DNA of 64,000 nucleotides from Duganella sp. SG902 (GTDB lineage: Bacteria; Pseudomonadota; Gammaproteobacteria; Burkholderiales; Burkholderiaceae_D): contig NZ_JABMJK010000001.1 in assembly GCF_013376005.1 (NCBI RefSeq), positions 310,001 through 374,000 on the forward strand, read 5' to 3'. The translations under genes and the position numbers were made by a program. This document shows positions 9,032-16,690 of this stretch, in pieces (the first letter of the stretch is position 1; the number at the start of each line of letters is the position of its first letter). The notes below the pieces were generated by a model. That model was not told where the DNA came from. It saw only the letters and a program-made list of their open reading frames with translations, and ran no database searches.

Positions 9032-9053
9032 TCTGGTCAAACCACAAACCAGA
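9032..9053. promoter_or_regulatory. Dyad TCTGGT-N10-ACCAGA upstream of the split transketolase
   Basis: Perfect 6-bp arms spaced by 10 bases between the divergent LysR and transketolase genes, ending just before the ribosome binding site of the latter. It contains GGTCAAAC, also present on the minus strand at 7073-7080 before the SDR gene. A LysR operator is the natural reading, but its closeness to the start codon would also suit a repressor site. Confidence 0.4.
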
Positions 9054-9065
9054 TTGGAGACAGTT

Positions 9066-9905
9066 ATGCAGAAACCAGACTCCCTGCGGCAGGCGGCCTA
9101 TCGCATCCGCCGCTACGCCCTGCGCATGGGCGAGGTCCAGGGCCAGGGCTACGTCGGGCAGGCGCTCGGCATGGCCGACATCCTGGCCGTCGCCTACCGG
9201 CACGCGCTGAATTATCGGCCAGATGAACCCGAATGGGAAGGCCGCGACCGCTTCCTGCTGTCGCACGGCCATTACGCGATCGCGCTCTACGCGGCCCTGC
9301 TGGAGGCCGGCGTCCTGCCCGAATCCGAGCTGGAGACCTATGGCAGCGACGACAGCCGCCTGCCGATGTCGGGCATGGCCACCTACACGCCCGGCATGGA
9401 AATCTCCGGCGGCTCGCTCGGCCAGGGCCTGTCCATCGCGGTCGGCATGGCGCTGGGGCTGCGCCAGAAGAACAACCCCGCCTTCGTCTACAACTCGATG
9501 TCGGACGGCGAGCTGGACGAGGGCTCGACCTGGGAGGCGGCGATGTCGGCGGCCCACTACGGCCTGCGCAACCTGATCACGCTGGTCGACATCAACAACC
9601 AGCAGGCCGACGGCCCGTCGGGCAAGATCCTCGGCTTCGAGCCGCTGGCCGACAAGTGGCAAGCGTTCGGCTGGTTCGTCCAGCGCGTCAACGGCAACGA
9701 TATCGGCGCCGTGCTGCGGGCGTTCGACACCGCGCGCGACCACCCGCTGCCGCAACCGCGCGTGATCCTGTGCGACACCCTGATGGGCGCCGGCGTGCCC
9801 TTCCTCGAGCAGCGCGACAAGAACCATTTCATCCGCGTCGAGGCCGACGAATGGCAGCAAGCCATCGCGCTCCTCGATGCGCGGCACGCGGGAGAGCAAG
9901 CATGA
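9066..9905 (+). CDS. Transketolase, N-terminal (thiamine-diphosphate binding) subunit
   Basis: 279 residues corresponding to the pyrophosphate-binding half of transketolase. Visible are LLSHGHYAIALYAAL, MEISGGSLGQGLSIAVGMALG, and the thiamine-diphosphate motif SDGE (146-149) with NN at 177-178; the usual leading Gly of GDG is Ser here. The ATG at 9066 is preferred over an upstream TTG because TTGGAGA lies directly ahead. The stop overlaps the start of the C-terminal subunit gene by 4 bp (ATGA), implying translational coupling. Together the two subunits transfer a two-carbon ketol unit. In this catabolic context the pair is probably dedicated to one sugar rather than being the housekeeping enzyme. 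Confidence 0.92.
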   Translation: MQKPDSLRQAAYRIRRYALRMGEVQGQGYVGQALGMADILAVAYRHALNYRPDEPEWEGRDRFLLSHGHYAIALYAALLEAGVLPESELETYGSDDSRLPMSGMATYTPGMEISGGSLGQGLSIAVGMALGLRQKNNPAFVYNSMSDGELDEGSTWEAAMSAAHYGLRNLITLVDINNQQADGPSGKILGFEPLADKWQAFGWFVQRVNGNDIGAVLRAFDTARDHPLPQPRVILCDTLMGAGVPFLEQRDKNHFIRVEADEWQQAIALLDARHAGEQA

Positions 9906-10900
9906 ACAGCACCATCAGCAAGCCACGTTTGACCACCTCGGCCATGATCGCGTCGATCGCCGCCGAAGGCCAGCGCACCCGCGGCGCGCCGTTCGGCAAC
10001 GCGCTGGTGGCACTGGCCCGCCAGCGGCCGGACATCGTCGGCATGAGCGCGGACCTGGCCAAATACACCGACCTGCATCTGTTCGCCCAGGAATTCCCGC
10101 AGCGCTTCTTCCAGATGGGCATGGCCGAGCAGTTGCTGATGGGCGCGGCCGGCGGCATGGCCAAGGAAGGCTTCACGCCCTTCGTCACCACCTACGCGGT
10201 GTTCGCCGCGCGCCGCGCCTACGACTTCATCCATCAGGTGATCGCCGAGGAAAACCTGAACGTCAAGATCGCCTGCGCCCTGCCCGGCCTGACCACCGGC
10301 TACGGCCCCAGCCACCAGGCCACCGAGGACATCGCGATTTTCCGGGGCGTGCCTGGCCTGATCATCGTCGACCCGTGTGACGCGCTGGACACCGAGCAGG
10401 CGGTGGCGGCCATCGCCGAGCACCAGGGACCGGTCTACCTGCGCCTGCTGCGCGGCAAGGTGCCGCTGGTGCTGGACGAGTATGATTACAAGTTCGAACT
10501 CGGCAAGGCCAAGCTGCTGCGCGACGGCCGCGACGTGCTGATCATCTCCAGCGGCATCCTGACCATGCGCGCGCTCGAAGTGGCGCAGGCGCTGCGGGCC
10601 GACAAGGTCGACGTCGCGGTGCTGCACACGCCCACCATCAAGCCGCTGGACGAGGAAACCGTGATCCGCGAGGCGCGGCGCGGCGGCCGGCTGGTGGTGG
10701 TGGCCGAGAACCACTCGGCCATCGGCGGCCTCGGCGAGGCGGTGGCCGGCACCCTGCTGCGCGCGGGCGTGGCGCCGGCCTTCCGCCAGATCGCCCTGCC
10801 CGACGCCTTCCTCGACGCCGGCGCGCTGCCCACGCTGCACGACCGCTACGGCATCTCGACGCAGGCGATGGCGGCCAGCATCAAGTCCTGGCTGCGCTGA
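9902..10900 (+). CDS. Transketolase, C-terminal subunit
   Basis: 332 residues holding the pyrimidine-binding and C-terminal domains. Glu76 in FQMGMAEQLLMGAAGGMA is the residue that activates the thiamine cofactor. The aromatic FAARRAYDFIH stretch and the LTTGYGPSHQATEDIA loop follow, and the end domain shows VLIISSGILTMRALEVAQAL. The start overlaps the N-terminal subunit stop. Split transketolases of this type occur in specialised carbohydrate pathways in proteobacteria; this one is followed by a carrier gene 95 bp downstream. Confidence 0.92.
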   Translation: MNSTISKPRLTTSAMIASIAAEGQRTRGAPFGNALVALARQRPDIVGMSADLAKYTDLHLFAQEFPQRFFQMGMAEQLLMGAAGGMAKEGFTPFVTTYAVFAARRAYDFIHQVIAEENLNVKIACALPGLTTGYGPSHQATEDIAIFRGVPGLIIVDPCDALDTEQAVAAIAEHQGPVYLRLLRGKVPLVLDEYDYKFELGKAKLLRDGRDVLIISSGILTMRALEVAQALRADKVDVAVLHTPTIKPLDEETVIREARRGGRLVVVAENHSAIGGLGEAVAGTLLRAGVAPAFRQIALPDAFLDAGALPTLHDRYGISTQAMAASIKSWLR

Positions 10901-10995
10901 CCGGCCGGGCCATCCGAACGCGCGGCATCCCCCCATCAAGGGCATCAAGACCCGGGGGCGGCCGCGAATAAAACGAGAATAATCTGGAGACAACA

Positions 10996-12324
10996 ATGAA
11001 ATCACCTTCCGTGTTACCCCCGGCGGCCGGCGCCACGGCGATCGGCGCCGGCGCCAGCGACTTCGAAGCGCGCACCTATGCCAAGGTCACGCGCAGGCTG
11101 GTACCCTTCCTCATGCTGTGCTACCTGGCCGCCTACCTGGACCGCGTCAACGTCGGCTTCGCCAAGCTGCAGATGCTGAGCGACCTGCGTTGGAGCGACA
11201 CCGTGTACGGCCTGGGCGCCGGCATCTTCTTCCTCGGCTACTTCCTGTTCGAGGTGCCGAGCAACCTGATCCTGCATCGCTTCGGCGCGCGCCGCTGGCT
11301 GGCGCGCATCATGATCACCTGGGCGCTCATCTCGGCCAGCTTCAGCCTGGTCCAGTCGCCCACGCTGTTTTACGTGCTGCGCTTCCTGCTGGGCGTGGCC
11401 GAGGCCGGTTTCGCGCCGGGCGTCATCCTCTACATCACCTACTGGTTTCCGCAGGCGCGCCGCGCCAAGGTCATGTCGCTGTTCTTCATGGCGATCCCGC
11501 TGGCGAGCATCGTCGGCGCGCCGCTGTCGGGATGGATCCTCGAGGCCTTCTCGGGGGTGTACGGCCTGAAGGGCTGGCAATGGCTGTTCGCGCTGGAGGC
11601 GCTGCCCTCGATACTGCTGGGCATCGCTATCCTGTTCTACCTGGACGACAGCGTGGAGGCGGCCTCGTGGCTGACGCCCGAGGAGAAGCGCGTGCTGCAG
11701 CGCAATCTCGCCAGCGAGAACGCCGACAAGGTGGCCCACCATTCGGCCGCCGCCTTCCTGGCCGACCGCCGCCTGTGGCTGCTGACCGCGATCTACTTCT
11801 GCATCGTGATGGGCCAGTACGGCATCACCTTCTGGCTGCCGGCCATCGTCAAGAACGCCGGGGTGGGCAGCGCCGGCATGGTCGGCCTGCTGGCGGCGAT
11901 CCCGTACGGCGTGGCGCTGGCCTGCCTGCCAATGATAGGCCGCAGCGCCGACCGCACCCGCGCCCGGCGCCTGCACTGCGGCGTGCCCATGCTGGTGGCC
12001 GCCGCCGCCCTGCTCGCCCTGCCCTTCACCGAGGGCGTCGGCATGGCGCTGGTCCTGCTGAGCGCGGCGGCGGCGGGCGCGATCAGCGGCACCTCGCAGT
12101 TCTGGACCCTGCCGACCGCCTTCCTGGGCGGCATGACGGCGGCGGCCGGCATCGCCACCATCAACTGCATCGCCAACCTGGCCGGCTTCTTCTCGCCTTC
12201 GCTGGTGGGCTGGCTCAACGACGTGACCGGCAAGCAAGGCGCCGGGCTGATGCTGACCTCGGCCGCCTTGCTGCTGGGCGCCTGCCTGCTGTTGCTGGTG
12301 CCGAAGCAGATCGTCGACCGCTAA
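10996..12324 (+). CDS. MFS transporter, anion:cation symporter (ACS) type
   Basis: 442 residues with about twelve hydrophobic segments. The N-terminal signature RLVPFLMLCYLAAYLDRVNVGFAKLQM and the following YGLGAGIFFLGYFLFEVPSNLILHRFGARRW are diagnostic of the ACS family (hexuronate, phthalate, tartrate and glucarate carriers). A GGAGA ribosome site precedes the ATG. It lies downstream of the split transketolase on the same strand, so it likely imports the substrate of that pathway, probably an acidic sugar or other organic anion. Confidence 0.9.
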   Translation: MKSPSVLPPAAGATAIGAGASDFEARTYAKVTRRLVPFLMLCYLAAYLDRVNVGFAKLQMLSDLRWSDTVYGLGAGIFFLGYFLFEVPSNLILHRFGARRWLARIMITWALISASFSLVQSPTLFYVLRFLLGVAEAGFAPGVILYITYWFPQARRAKVMSLFFMAIPLASIVGAPLSGWILEAFSGVYGLKGWQWLFALEALPSILLGIAILFYLDDSVEAASWLTPEEKRVLQRNLASENADKVAHHSAAAFLADRRLWLLTAIYFCIVMGQYGITFWLPAIVKNAGVGSAGMVGLLAAIPYGVALACLPMIGRSADRTRARRLHCGVPMLVAAAALLALPFTEGVGMALVLLSAAAAGAISGTSQFWTLPTAFLGGMTAAAGIATINCIANLAGFFSPSLVGWLNDVTGKQGAGLMLTSAALLLGACLLLLVPKQIVDR

Positions 12325-12356
12325 ACCTTCCCCCTTCCCGCACACACGAGCCGAAT

Positions 12357-12377
12357 CCTCCGCGTCCCGCGCGGAGG
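12357..12377 (+). other. GC hairpin between carrier and porin genes
   Basis: Stem CCTCCGCG / CGCGGAGG with a 5-base loop, 32 bp after the carrier stop codon. There is no T tract, so it may be an RNA-stabilising or weak terminator structure rather than a true terminator. Confidence 0.4.
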
Positions 12378-12427
12378 CGGGACCGGCTTTGCCTGCGGCG
12401 ATCGATTCAGAAAAAAAAGGAGACCTG

Positions 12428-13522
12428 ATGAACACCCACACCAAACACCGGCGCCTTCTGATCGGGCTGCTCGGCGCGGCCACGGCCGCCAGCGGCGCGA
12501 CCGTCCACGCCCAGAGCGCCGTCATTCCCTACGGCTTGATCGACATGGCGGTCGTACGCGAGGCCGGCGGCGCCGGCGGCGCGGCGACCAAACTGACCAG
12601 CGGCGTCAGCGTGGGATCGCGCCTTGGCTTCAAAGGCAGCGAAGACCTCGGAGACGGACTGTCCGCCGTGTTCGTCCTGGAGAGCGGTTTCCAGGGCGAC
12701 ACCGGCATCATGGGGCAAGGCGGGCTGCTGTTCGGACGGCAGGCCTACGTCGGCCTGAGCGGGAATTTCGGCACGGTACTGATCGGTCGTCAATACACGC
12801 CGCAATATCGCGTGGTGGCACTTGCCGATCCGTTCGGGTCGGGTTATGTCGCGGACAGCAAGAACATCGTCGCGACCAGCGGCAACTCGTTCAGCCGGAT
12901 GGACAACGCCGTCAAATACCAGTCGCCGACGGTGGCCGGCGTGAGCCTGGAGCTCGCGGCCGCGCCGGGCGAGGTCTCGGGCGACAGCGCGGCCGGCCGC
13001 CAGTTCGGCGGCGCGCTCGCCTACGTGGCCGGACCGCTGCAGCTGCGCGCCGGTTACCACAACCGCAACAACGACACCGCCACGGTGAAAAACACCGAGA
13101 ACGCCCGCAACGCGGTGGTGGCGGCCGTCTATGACTTTGGCGGCCTCCAGGCGCACCTCCTGTACAGCGCCAATCAAGGCCTGAACAGTTCGGTGCTGCG
13201 CAACACCGCCAATCCGTTCGGCCGCGCCACGGCGCCGCTGGCATCGACCAACAGCCGCGACATCCTGGCGGGCTTGACGGTGCCGTTCGGGCCGCACACC
13301 GTGCTCGCGTCCTACATCCACAAGGATGACCGGACAGCGCTGAACCAGGACGCCAGCCAGCTGGCGGTCGGCTACCGCTATACCTTGTCCAGGCGCACCA
13401 GCGTGTACGCCGTGCATGCCCGCATCGACAACCGGAATGGCGCCGGCTACACGATCGGCAACGCGAGCGAAGCGGGCAGCGGCAATCGCGGCACCAGCGT
13501 CGGCATCAGTCACGCATTTTGA
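12428..13522 (+). CDS. Gram-negative porin
   Basis: 364 residues. The signal peptide ends near VHA28, and the mature protein begins QSAVIPYGLIDMAV, the conserved first strand of betaproteobacterial trimeric porins (YGxxD). SRLGFKGSEDLGDGLSAVFVLESGF and FGRQAYVGLSGNFGTVLIGRQYTP are family signatures and the terminal residue is Phe. The start is taken at 12428 because AAAGGAGA lies before it; upstream in-frame codons would prefix a non-signal sequence. It probably forms the outer-membrane entry for the upstream catabolic operon. Confidence 0.92.
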   Translation: MNTHTKHRRLLIGLLGAATAASGATVHAQSAVIPYGLIDMAVVREAGGAGGAATKLTSGVSVGSRLGFKGSEDLGDGLSAVFVLESGFQGDTGIMGQGGLLFGRQAYVGLSGNFGTVLIGRQYTPQYRVVALADPFGSGYVADSKNIVATSGNSFSRMDNAVKYQSPTVAGVSLELAAAPGEVSGDSAAGRQFGGALAYVAGPLQLRAGYHNRNNDTATVKNTENARNAVVAAVYDFGGLQAHLLYSANQGLNSSVLRNTANPFGRATAPLASTNSRDILAGLTVPFGPHTVLASYIHKDDRTALNQDASQLAVGYRYTLSRRTSVYAVHARIDNRNGAGYTIGNASEAGSGNRGTSVGISHAF

Positions 13523-13541
13523 CGCGGGAGCAAATAACATC

Positions 13542-15041
13542 CTATTTTCGGGGCGTCGCAACGATAGTCACCACGGACATAGGGCGCGAATGCACGGATA
13601 AGCCAGCGGCGCATGATGCCGGTTTCAGCGTCGCGAAGCTTTCTTTTGCCTCCGTAATAAAAGTCTTGCATGTCCATTGGCCGCGTTTTGTGTCTGGCAG
13701 CCGGATGTCCAGCGTCCGCGAAATGATGCCTGGATTGACCACCACCATGACGACTTCATTCGTTTTCGGATTTTCCGCCACTAACGCATCCGGGTGATCT
13801 GATTTCAGGAACCGATAGCCCGGCCTGACGAATTTGGTGAAATGAGCAAACGCCCAGAATTTCTTCGTGAGCTGATATTCCGGCCGTGCCAGATTTGAGA
13901 AGTCAGCCTTGATTAATCCCCAGTTCGAGCTGCTCTTTGGGTCCGGAGAAGACTTGTTTTCTATCGCTTGCCATAGAACCCAGGCACGGGGGTTCATGCT
14001 GTGGATGTCGGTAACGATCTGCTGGGCCAGCGCAATGGCTGGACGCATGTCGTTGATGTCTTCACGCACATTGCTGGGCGATAGATCGACTTCCGACATC
14101 CACAACCGTTTTCCGGACGCTTCCGCAATATCCCTCACCCCACTTTTCCCGATCCATTCGTAGCTATGGACGTTGATTTGTCGGATGACAGCTTTCGCAT
14201 CGGCTGATAAACCGGCCCAATCAACGAAGAACGTCTGCGGATTGGTTTCGTCCGGCCCAGAAATTTCGGTCCGCATTCCGTATTCGCTCAACACCTGAGC
14301 CAGCGCAATAAACATTCGCGACTGCGCTTGCGGCGACCAATGGGCGCCTTCCTGGGTGTTCTTGGAAAACCAATAGGGCGTATTGGGTTCATTGACCGGA
14401 GACAGTGTTCTAAAACGAATGCCATGCCGCCGCTCAAGCTCCGCTGTTACCCGCGCCAGATACCTGGAAAATTTAACTTCAAAACCTGGAATCAGGTTGT
14501 CCTCCAACCCATCGACGTTACCGGAGACCAAACCACTGCGGGTCATGAAGTATGGCGGAGAGTTTGAAAACGCCTCAAAAATCAATTCTTGCGGCGCTAC
14601 CCGCGCTTTGATCGCGTCAAGCCACCAGCGCTGCCCTGTATCCGCAGACCAGTCCCAGGCATCCGCGGAGTCCGGATTCCAGTCTGTCCCGGATTGCCCA
14701 GCCGGCTTGCGCCAGAATCCGGGAACATCGCCACCGGGGCGCAGATACGAAGGTGTCTCGGGCGCATTACCGCCGCCAATGTTGTACCGCGCGATATTCA
14801 GCGCAAGACCGTCCCGTCCATAGAGCAAGTCGGCCAACTGGGTGCGCTGGGGCTCGGCGAATCTCCCTGTGACATGGGCAAACCAGCTCAGAGCGGTTCC
14901 CCATCCTTCAAACGGCGACCCCGGATGGCGCCGGTCGACATTCACAACGACGGACACCTGCGCCGGCTTTTCGTCCTTGTCCTCCGCATGCGCGCCGATT
15001 TGCAGGAAACACAGCGCCACTAATACGATACGGAAGATCAT
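13542..15041 (-). CDS. GH30-family glycoside hydrolase (endo-beta-1,6-galactanase-like)
   Basis: 499 residues with a signal peptide cleaved near AHA19. The mature enzyme opens with FEGWGTALSWFA, the classic GH30 beginning. The acid/base Glu218 stands in SPVNEPN and the nucleophile Glu317 in LWMSEVD, and HSYEW lies between them. A C-terminal beta domain ends the protein. The overall pattern (RYNIGGGN, FEAFSNSPPYFMT) is closest to the endo-beta-1,6-galactanase subgroup acting on arabinogalactan side chains, though GH30 also contains glucanases and xylanases. Its start overlaps the halogenase-like gene stop by 4 bp, so both are co-translated. Base composition is clearly less GC-rich than flanking genes. 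Confidence 0.85.
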   Translation of the reverse strand: MIFRIVLVALCFLQIGAHAEDKDEKPAQVSVVVNVDRRHPGSPFEGWGTALSWFAHVTGRFAEPQRTQLADLLYGRDGLALNIARYNIGGGNAPETPSYLRPGGDVPGFWRKPAGQSGTDWNPDSADAWDWSADTGQRWWLDAIKARVAPQELIFEAFSNSPPYFMTRSGLVSGNVDGLEDNLIPGFEVKFSRYLARVTAELERRHGIRFRTLSPVNEPNTPYWFSKNTQEGAHWSPQAQSRMFIALAQVLSEYGMRTEISGPDETNPQTFFVDWAGLSADAKAVIRQINVHSYEWIGKSGVRDIAEASGKRLWMSEVDLSPSNVREDINDMRPAIALAQQIVTDIHSMNPRAWVLWQAIENKSSPDPKSSSNWGLIKADFSNLARPEYQLTKKFWAFAHFTKFVRPGYRFLKSDHPDALVAENPKTNEVVMVVVNPGIISRTLDIRLPDTKRGQWTCKTFITEAKESFATLKPASCAAGLSVHSRPMSVVTIVATPRK

Positions 15042-16558
15042 GGCTGCCCCTCTATCGAGGTAAGCTTCTTTTCTTTGATGTAGGTGGCATGATCCGAGAG
15101 CCGCGAGACGATTTGTTTAAAGTTGCGCGCGAGATTGCCGTACGCCGCCGCGAGCACCTTGTCGTCTTGCAGGGCCATCGTCGGCATGTAAGTCCTAGGT
15201 CGAATCCCCTGCCCCAGAAGGACCGAATGCCACGATGTGCTTTGGAACAGTTCTTCAGCGGCGAGGTTCAATTGTCCACGCTCGCGGAACAGCTCGATTC
15301 TCTCCCGCAGGCTGTCTGGTATCGGCATGGCTTTTACGTAGCGCCATAATTCCGAGTCGTCGCGTTCCGTGGCGTGGTAATGCAGGATGAGGAAGTCTCT
15401 GACATTTTCGATCTCCCGCATGGTGTCCCGGTTGAACGCCTGCGCGCACACCGGAGAAAAATCCGCATCCGGAAAATAGCGGATGAGCCGCTGGATGCTG
15501 GATTGAATAAATTGAATGCTGGTGGACTCCAGCGGTTCAAGAAACCCGCTGGCAAGCCCGATCGACACCACGTTCTTGTGCCAGGGCGTTCTACGCCTTC
15601 CCGCTGTGAACCTGATGCGGTTAACCGGTGCCAGCGGCGTTCCCTCCAATCCGTCCAACAGGCACCGCTCCGCCGCTTCATCGGTGGCGAATTCGCTCGA
15701 ATACACCACACCGTTGCCAACGCGATGTTGCAAAGGTATCCGCCACTGCCAACCAAAAGGCCGGGCCGTGGATATCGTGTAGGGATTCAGCGCCAGCTTC
15801 CGCTCACAAGGCACCGCGCACGCGCGATTCATCGGCAACCAACGCGACCAGTCCTCATATTCGACACCCAGCTCCTGCCCAATCAGCATGGCACGCATGC
15901 CGGAGCAGTCGATAAACAAGTCACCCGAAACAAGCTCGCCCGACTTGAGCTTCAGACTCGTGATATGCCCATTCTCGGCGTCACGTTCCGCCGCCAGCAT
16001 GTCGCCAATCTTGTGCCGCACCCCGCGCGCCAGGCAGAGACCCTTCAAATATTTCGCATAGCGGCCGGCGTCGAAATGATAGGCGGACTGAAGATGCTGC
16101 AGCGGATCGCCCGGCCGTTCAGACGCGGGCGCGAATACGTTGCCGCGAGCGGCCAGGGTACCTAGCGAGAACTCGGAAAAGTCAGGAACCTGCCCCTGCT
16201 CCTTCAAGCGCAGCCAGTACTGGAAGAAGTAGCCGATGTCGCGCTCCACCCCATACACGCCAAAGGGGTGGAAATACGTCGAACGTTCATTCAGCCAGCC
16301 GCGAAATTCAATACCGAGTTTGAACGTCGCCCCAGTGGCGCGCATGAACTCGGCCTCATCAACGCCTATCATTTGATGAAACGCGCGGATTGGCGGGATC
16401 GTCGCCTCTCCAACACCCACCGTGCCTATGACGTCCGACTCGACCACGCTGATCTCGACGGCCTGACCAAATGTGTGGGACAACGCGGCCGCTGTCATCC
16501 ATCCGGCGGTACCGCCGCCAAGGATCACAACTTTAGTAATCCATTTATCCTTTACCAT
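15038..16558 (-). CDS. Flavin-dependent tryptophan-halogenase-like protein
   Basis: 506 residues. FAD motif GGGTAGW (14-20), catalytic Lys80 in GATFKLGIEF, the family-defining WxWxIP as W270-Q-W272-R-I-P275, and Glu344 in EPLESTSIQ are all present, so the residues known to be essential in PrnA/RebH-type enzymes are conserved. The start is set at the ATG at 16558 because a strong AAGGAGG sits 7 bases upstream; the GTG one codon earlier is less likely. The gene lies between a TonB-dependent receptor gene and a GH30 gene, a setting typical of homologues in glycan-uptake loci of Xanthomonas and Caulobacter relatives. The true substrate there is unclear and need not be free tryptophan. FADH2 would have to come from a separate flavin reductase, none of which is encoded nearby. 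Confidence 0.9.
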   Translation of the reverse strand: MVKDKWITKVVILGGGTAGWMTAAALSHTFGQAVEISVVESDVIGTVGVGEATIPPIRAFHQMIGVDEAEFMRATGATFKLGIEFRGWLNERSTYFHPFGVYGVERDIGYFFQYWLRLKEQGQVPDFSEFSLGTLAARGNVFAPASERPGDPLQHLQSAYHFDAGRYAKYLKGLCLARGVRHKIGDMLAAERDAENGHITSLKLKSGELVSGDLFIDCSGMRAMLIGQELGVEYEDWSRWLPMNRACAVPCERKLALNPYTISTARPFGWQWRIPLQHRVGNGVVYSSEFATDEAAERCLLDGLEGTPLAPVNRIRFTAGRRRTPWHKNVVSIGLASGFLEPLESTSIQFIQSSIQRLIRYFPDADFSPVCAQAFNRDTMREIENVRDFLILHYHATERDDSELWRYVKAMPIPDSLRERIELFRERGQLNLAAEELFQSTSWHSVLLGQGIRPRTYMPTMALQDDKVLAAAYGNLARNFKQIVSRLSDHATYIKEKKLTSIEGQP

Positions 16559-16617
16559 CACATCCCCTCCTTCGACCGCATGGCGGCTTGTTCTGATTGC
16601 TTACCCTCACAAGGCTG

Positions 16618-16652
16618 AAAAAAACGCGCCGCGGAAAGACGCGCGGCGCGTT
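16618..16652 (-). terminator. Rho-independent terminator inside the receptor-halogenase locus
   Basis: Perfect 11-bp stem AACGCGCCGCG / CGCGGCGCGTT (16623-16633, 16642-16652) with an 8-base loop and a run of A immediately left of it, i.e. a T tract on the minus strand. It follows the TonB receptor gene and precedes the halogenase-like gene, so it would limit read-through and give the receptor more transcript than the two enzymes. Confidence 0.85.
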
Positions 16653-16690
16653 CGCTCATGCCAGCTTTGCGCGGGGTAACCCGCGCGATG

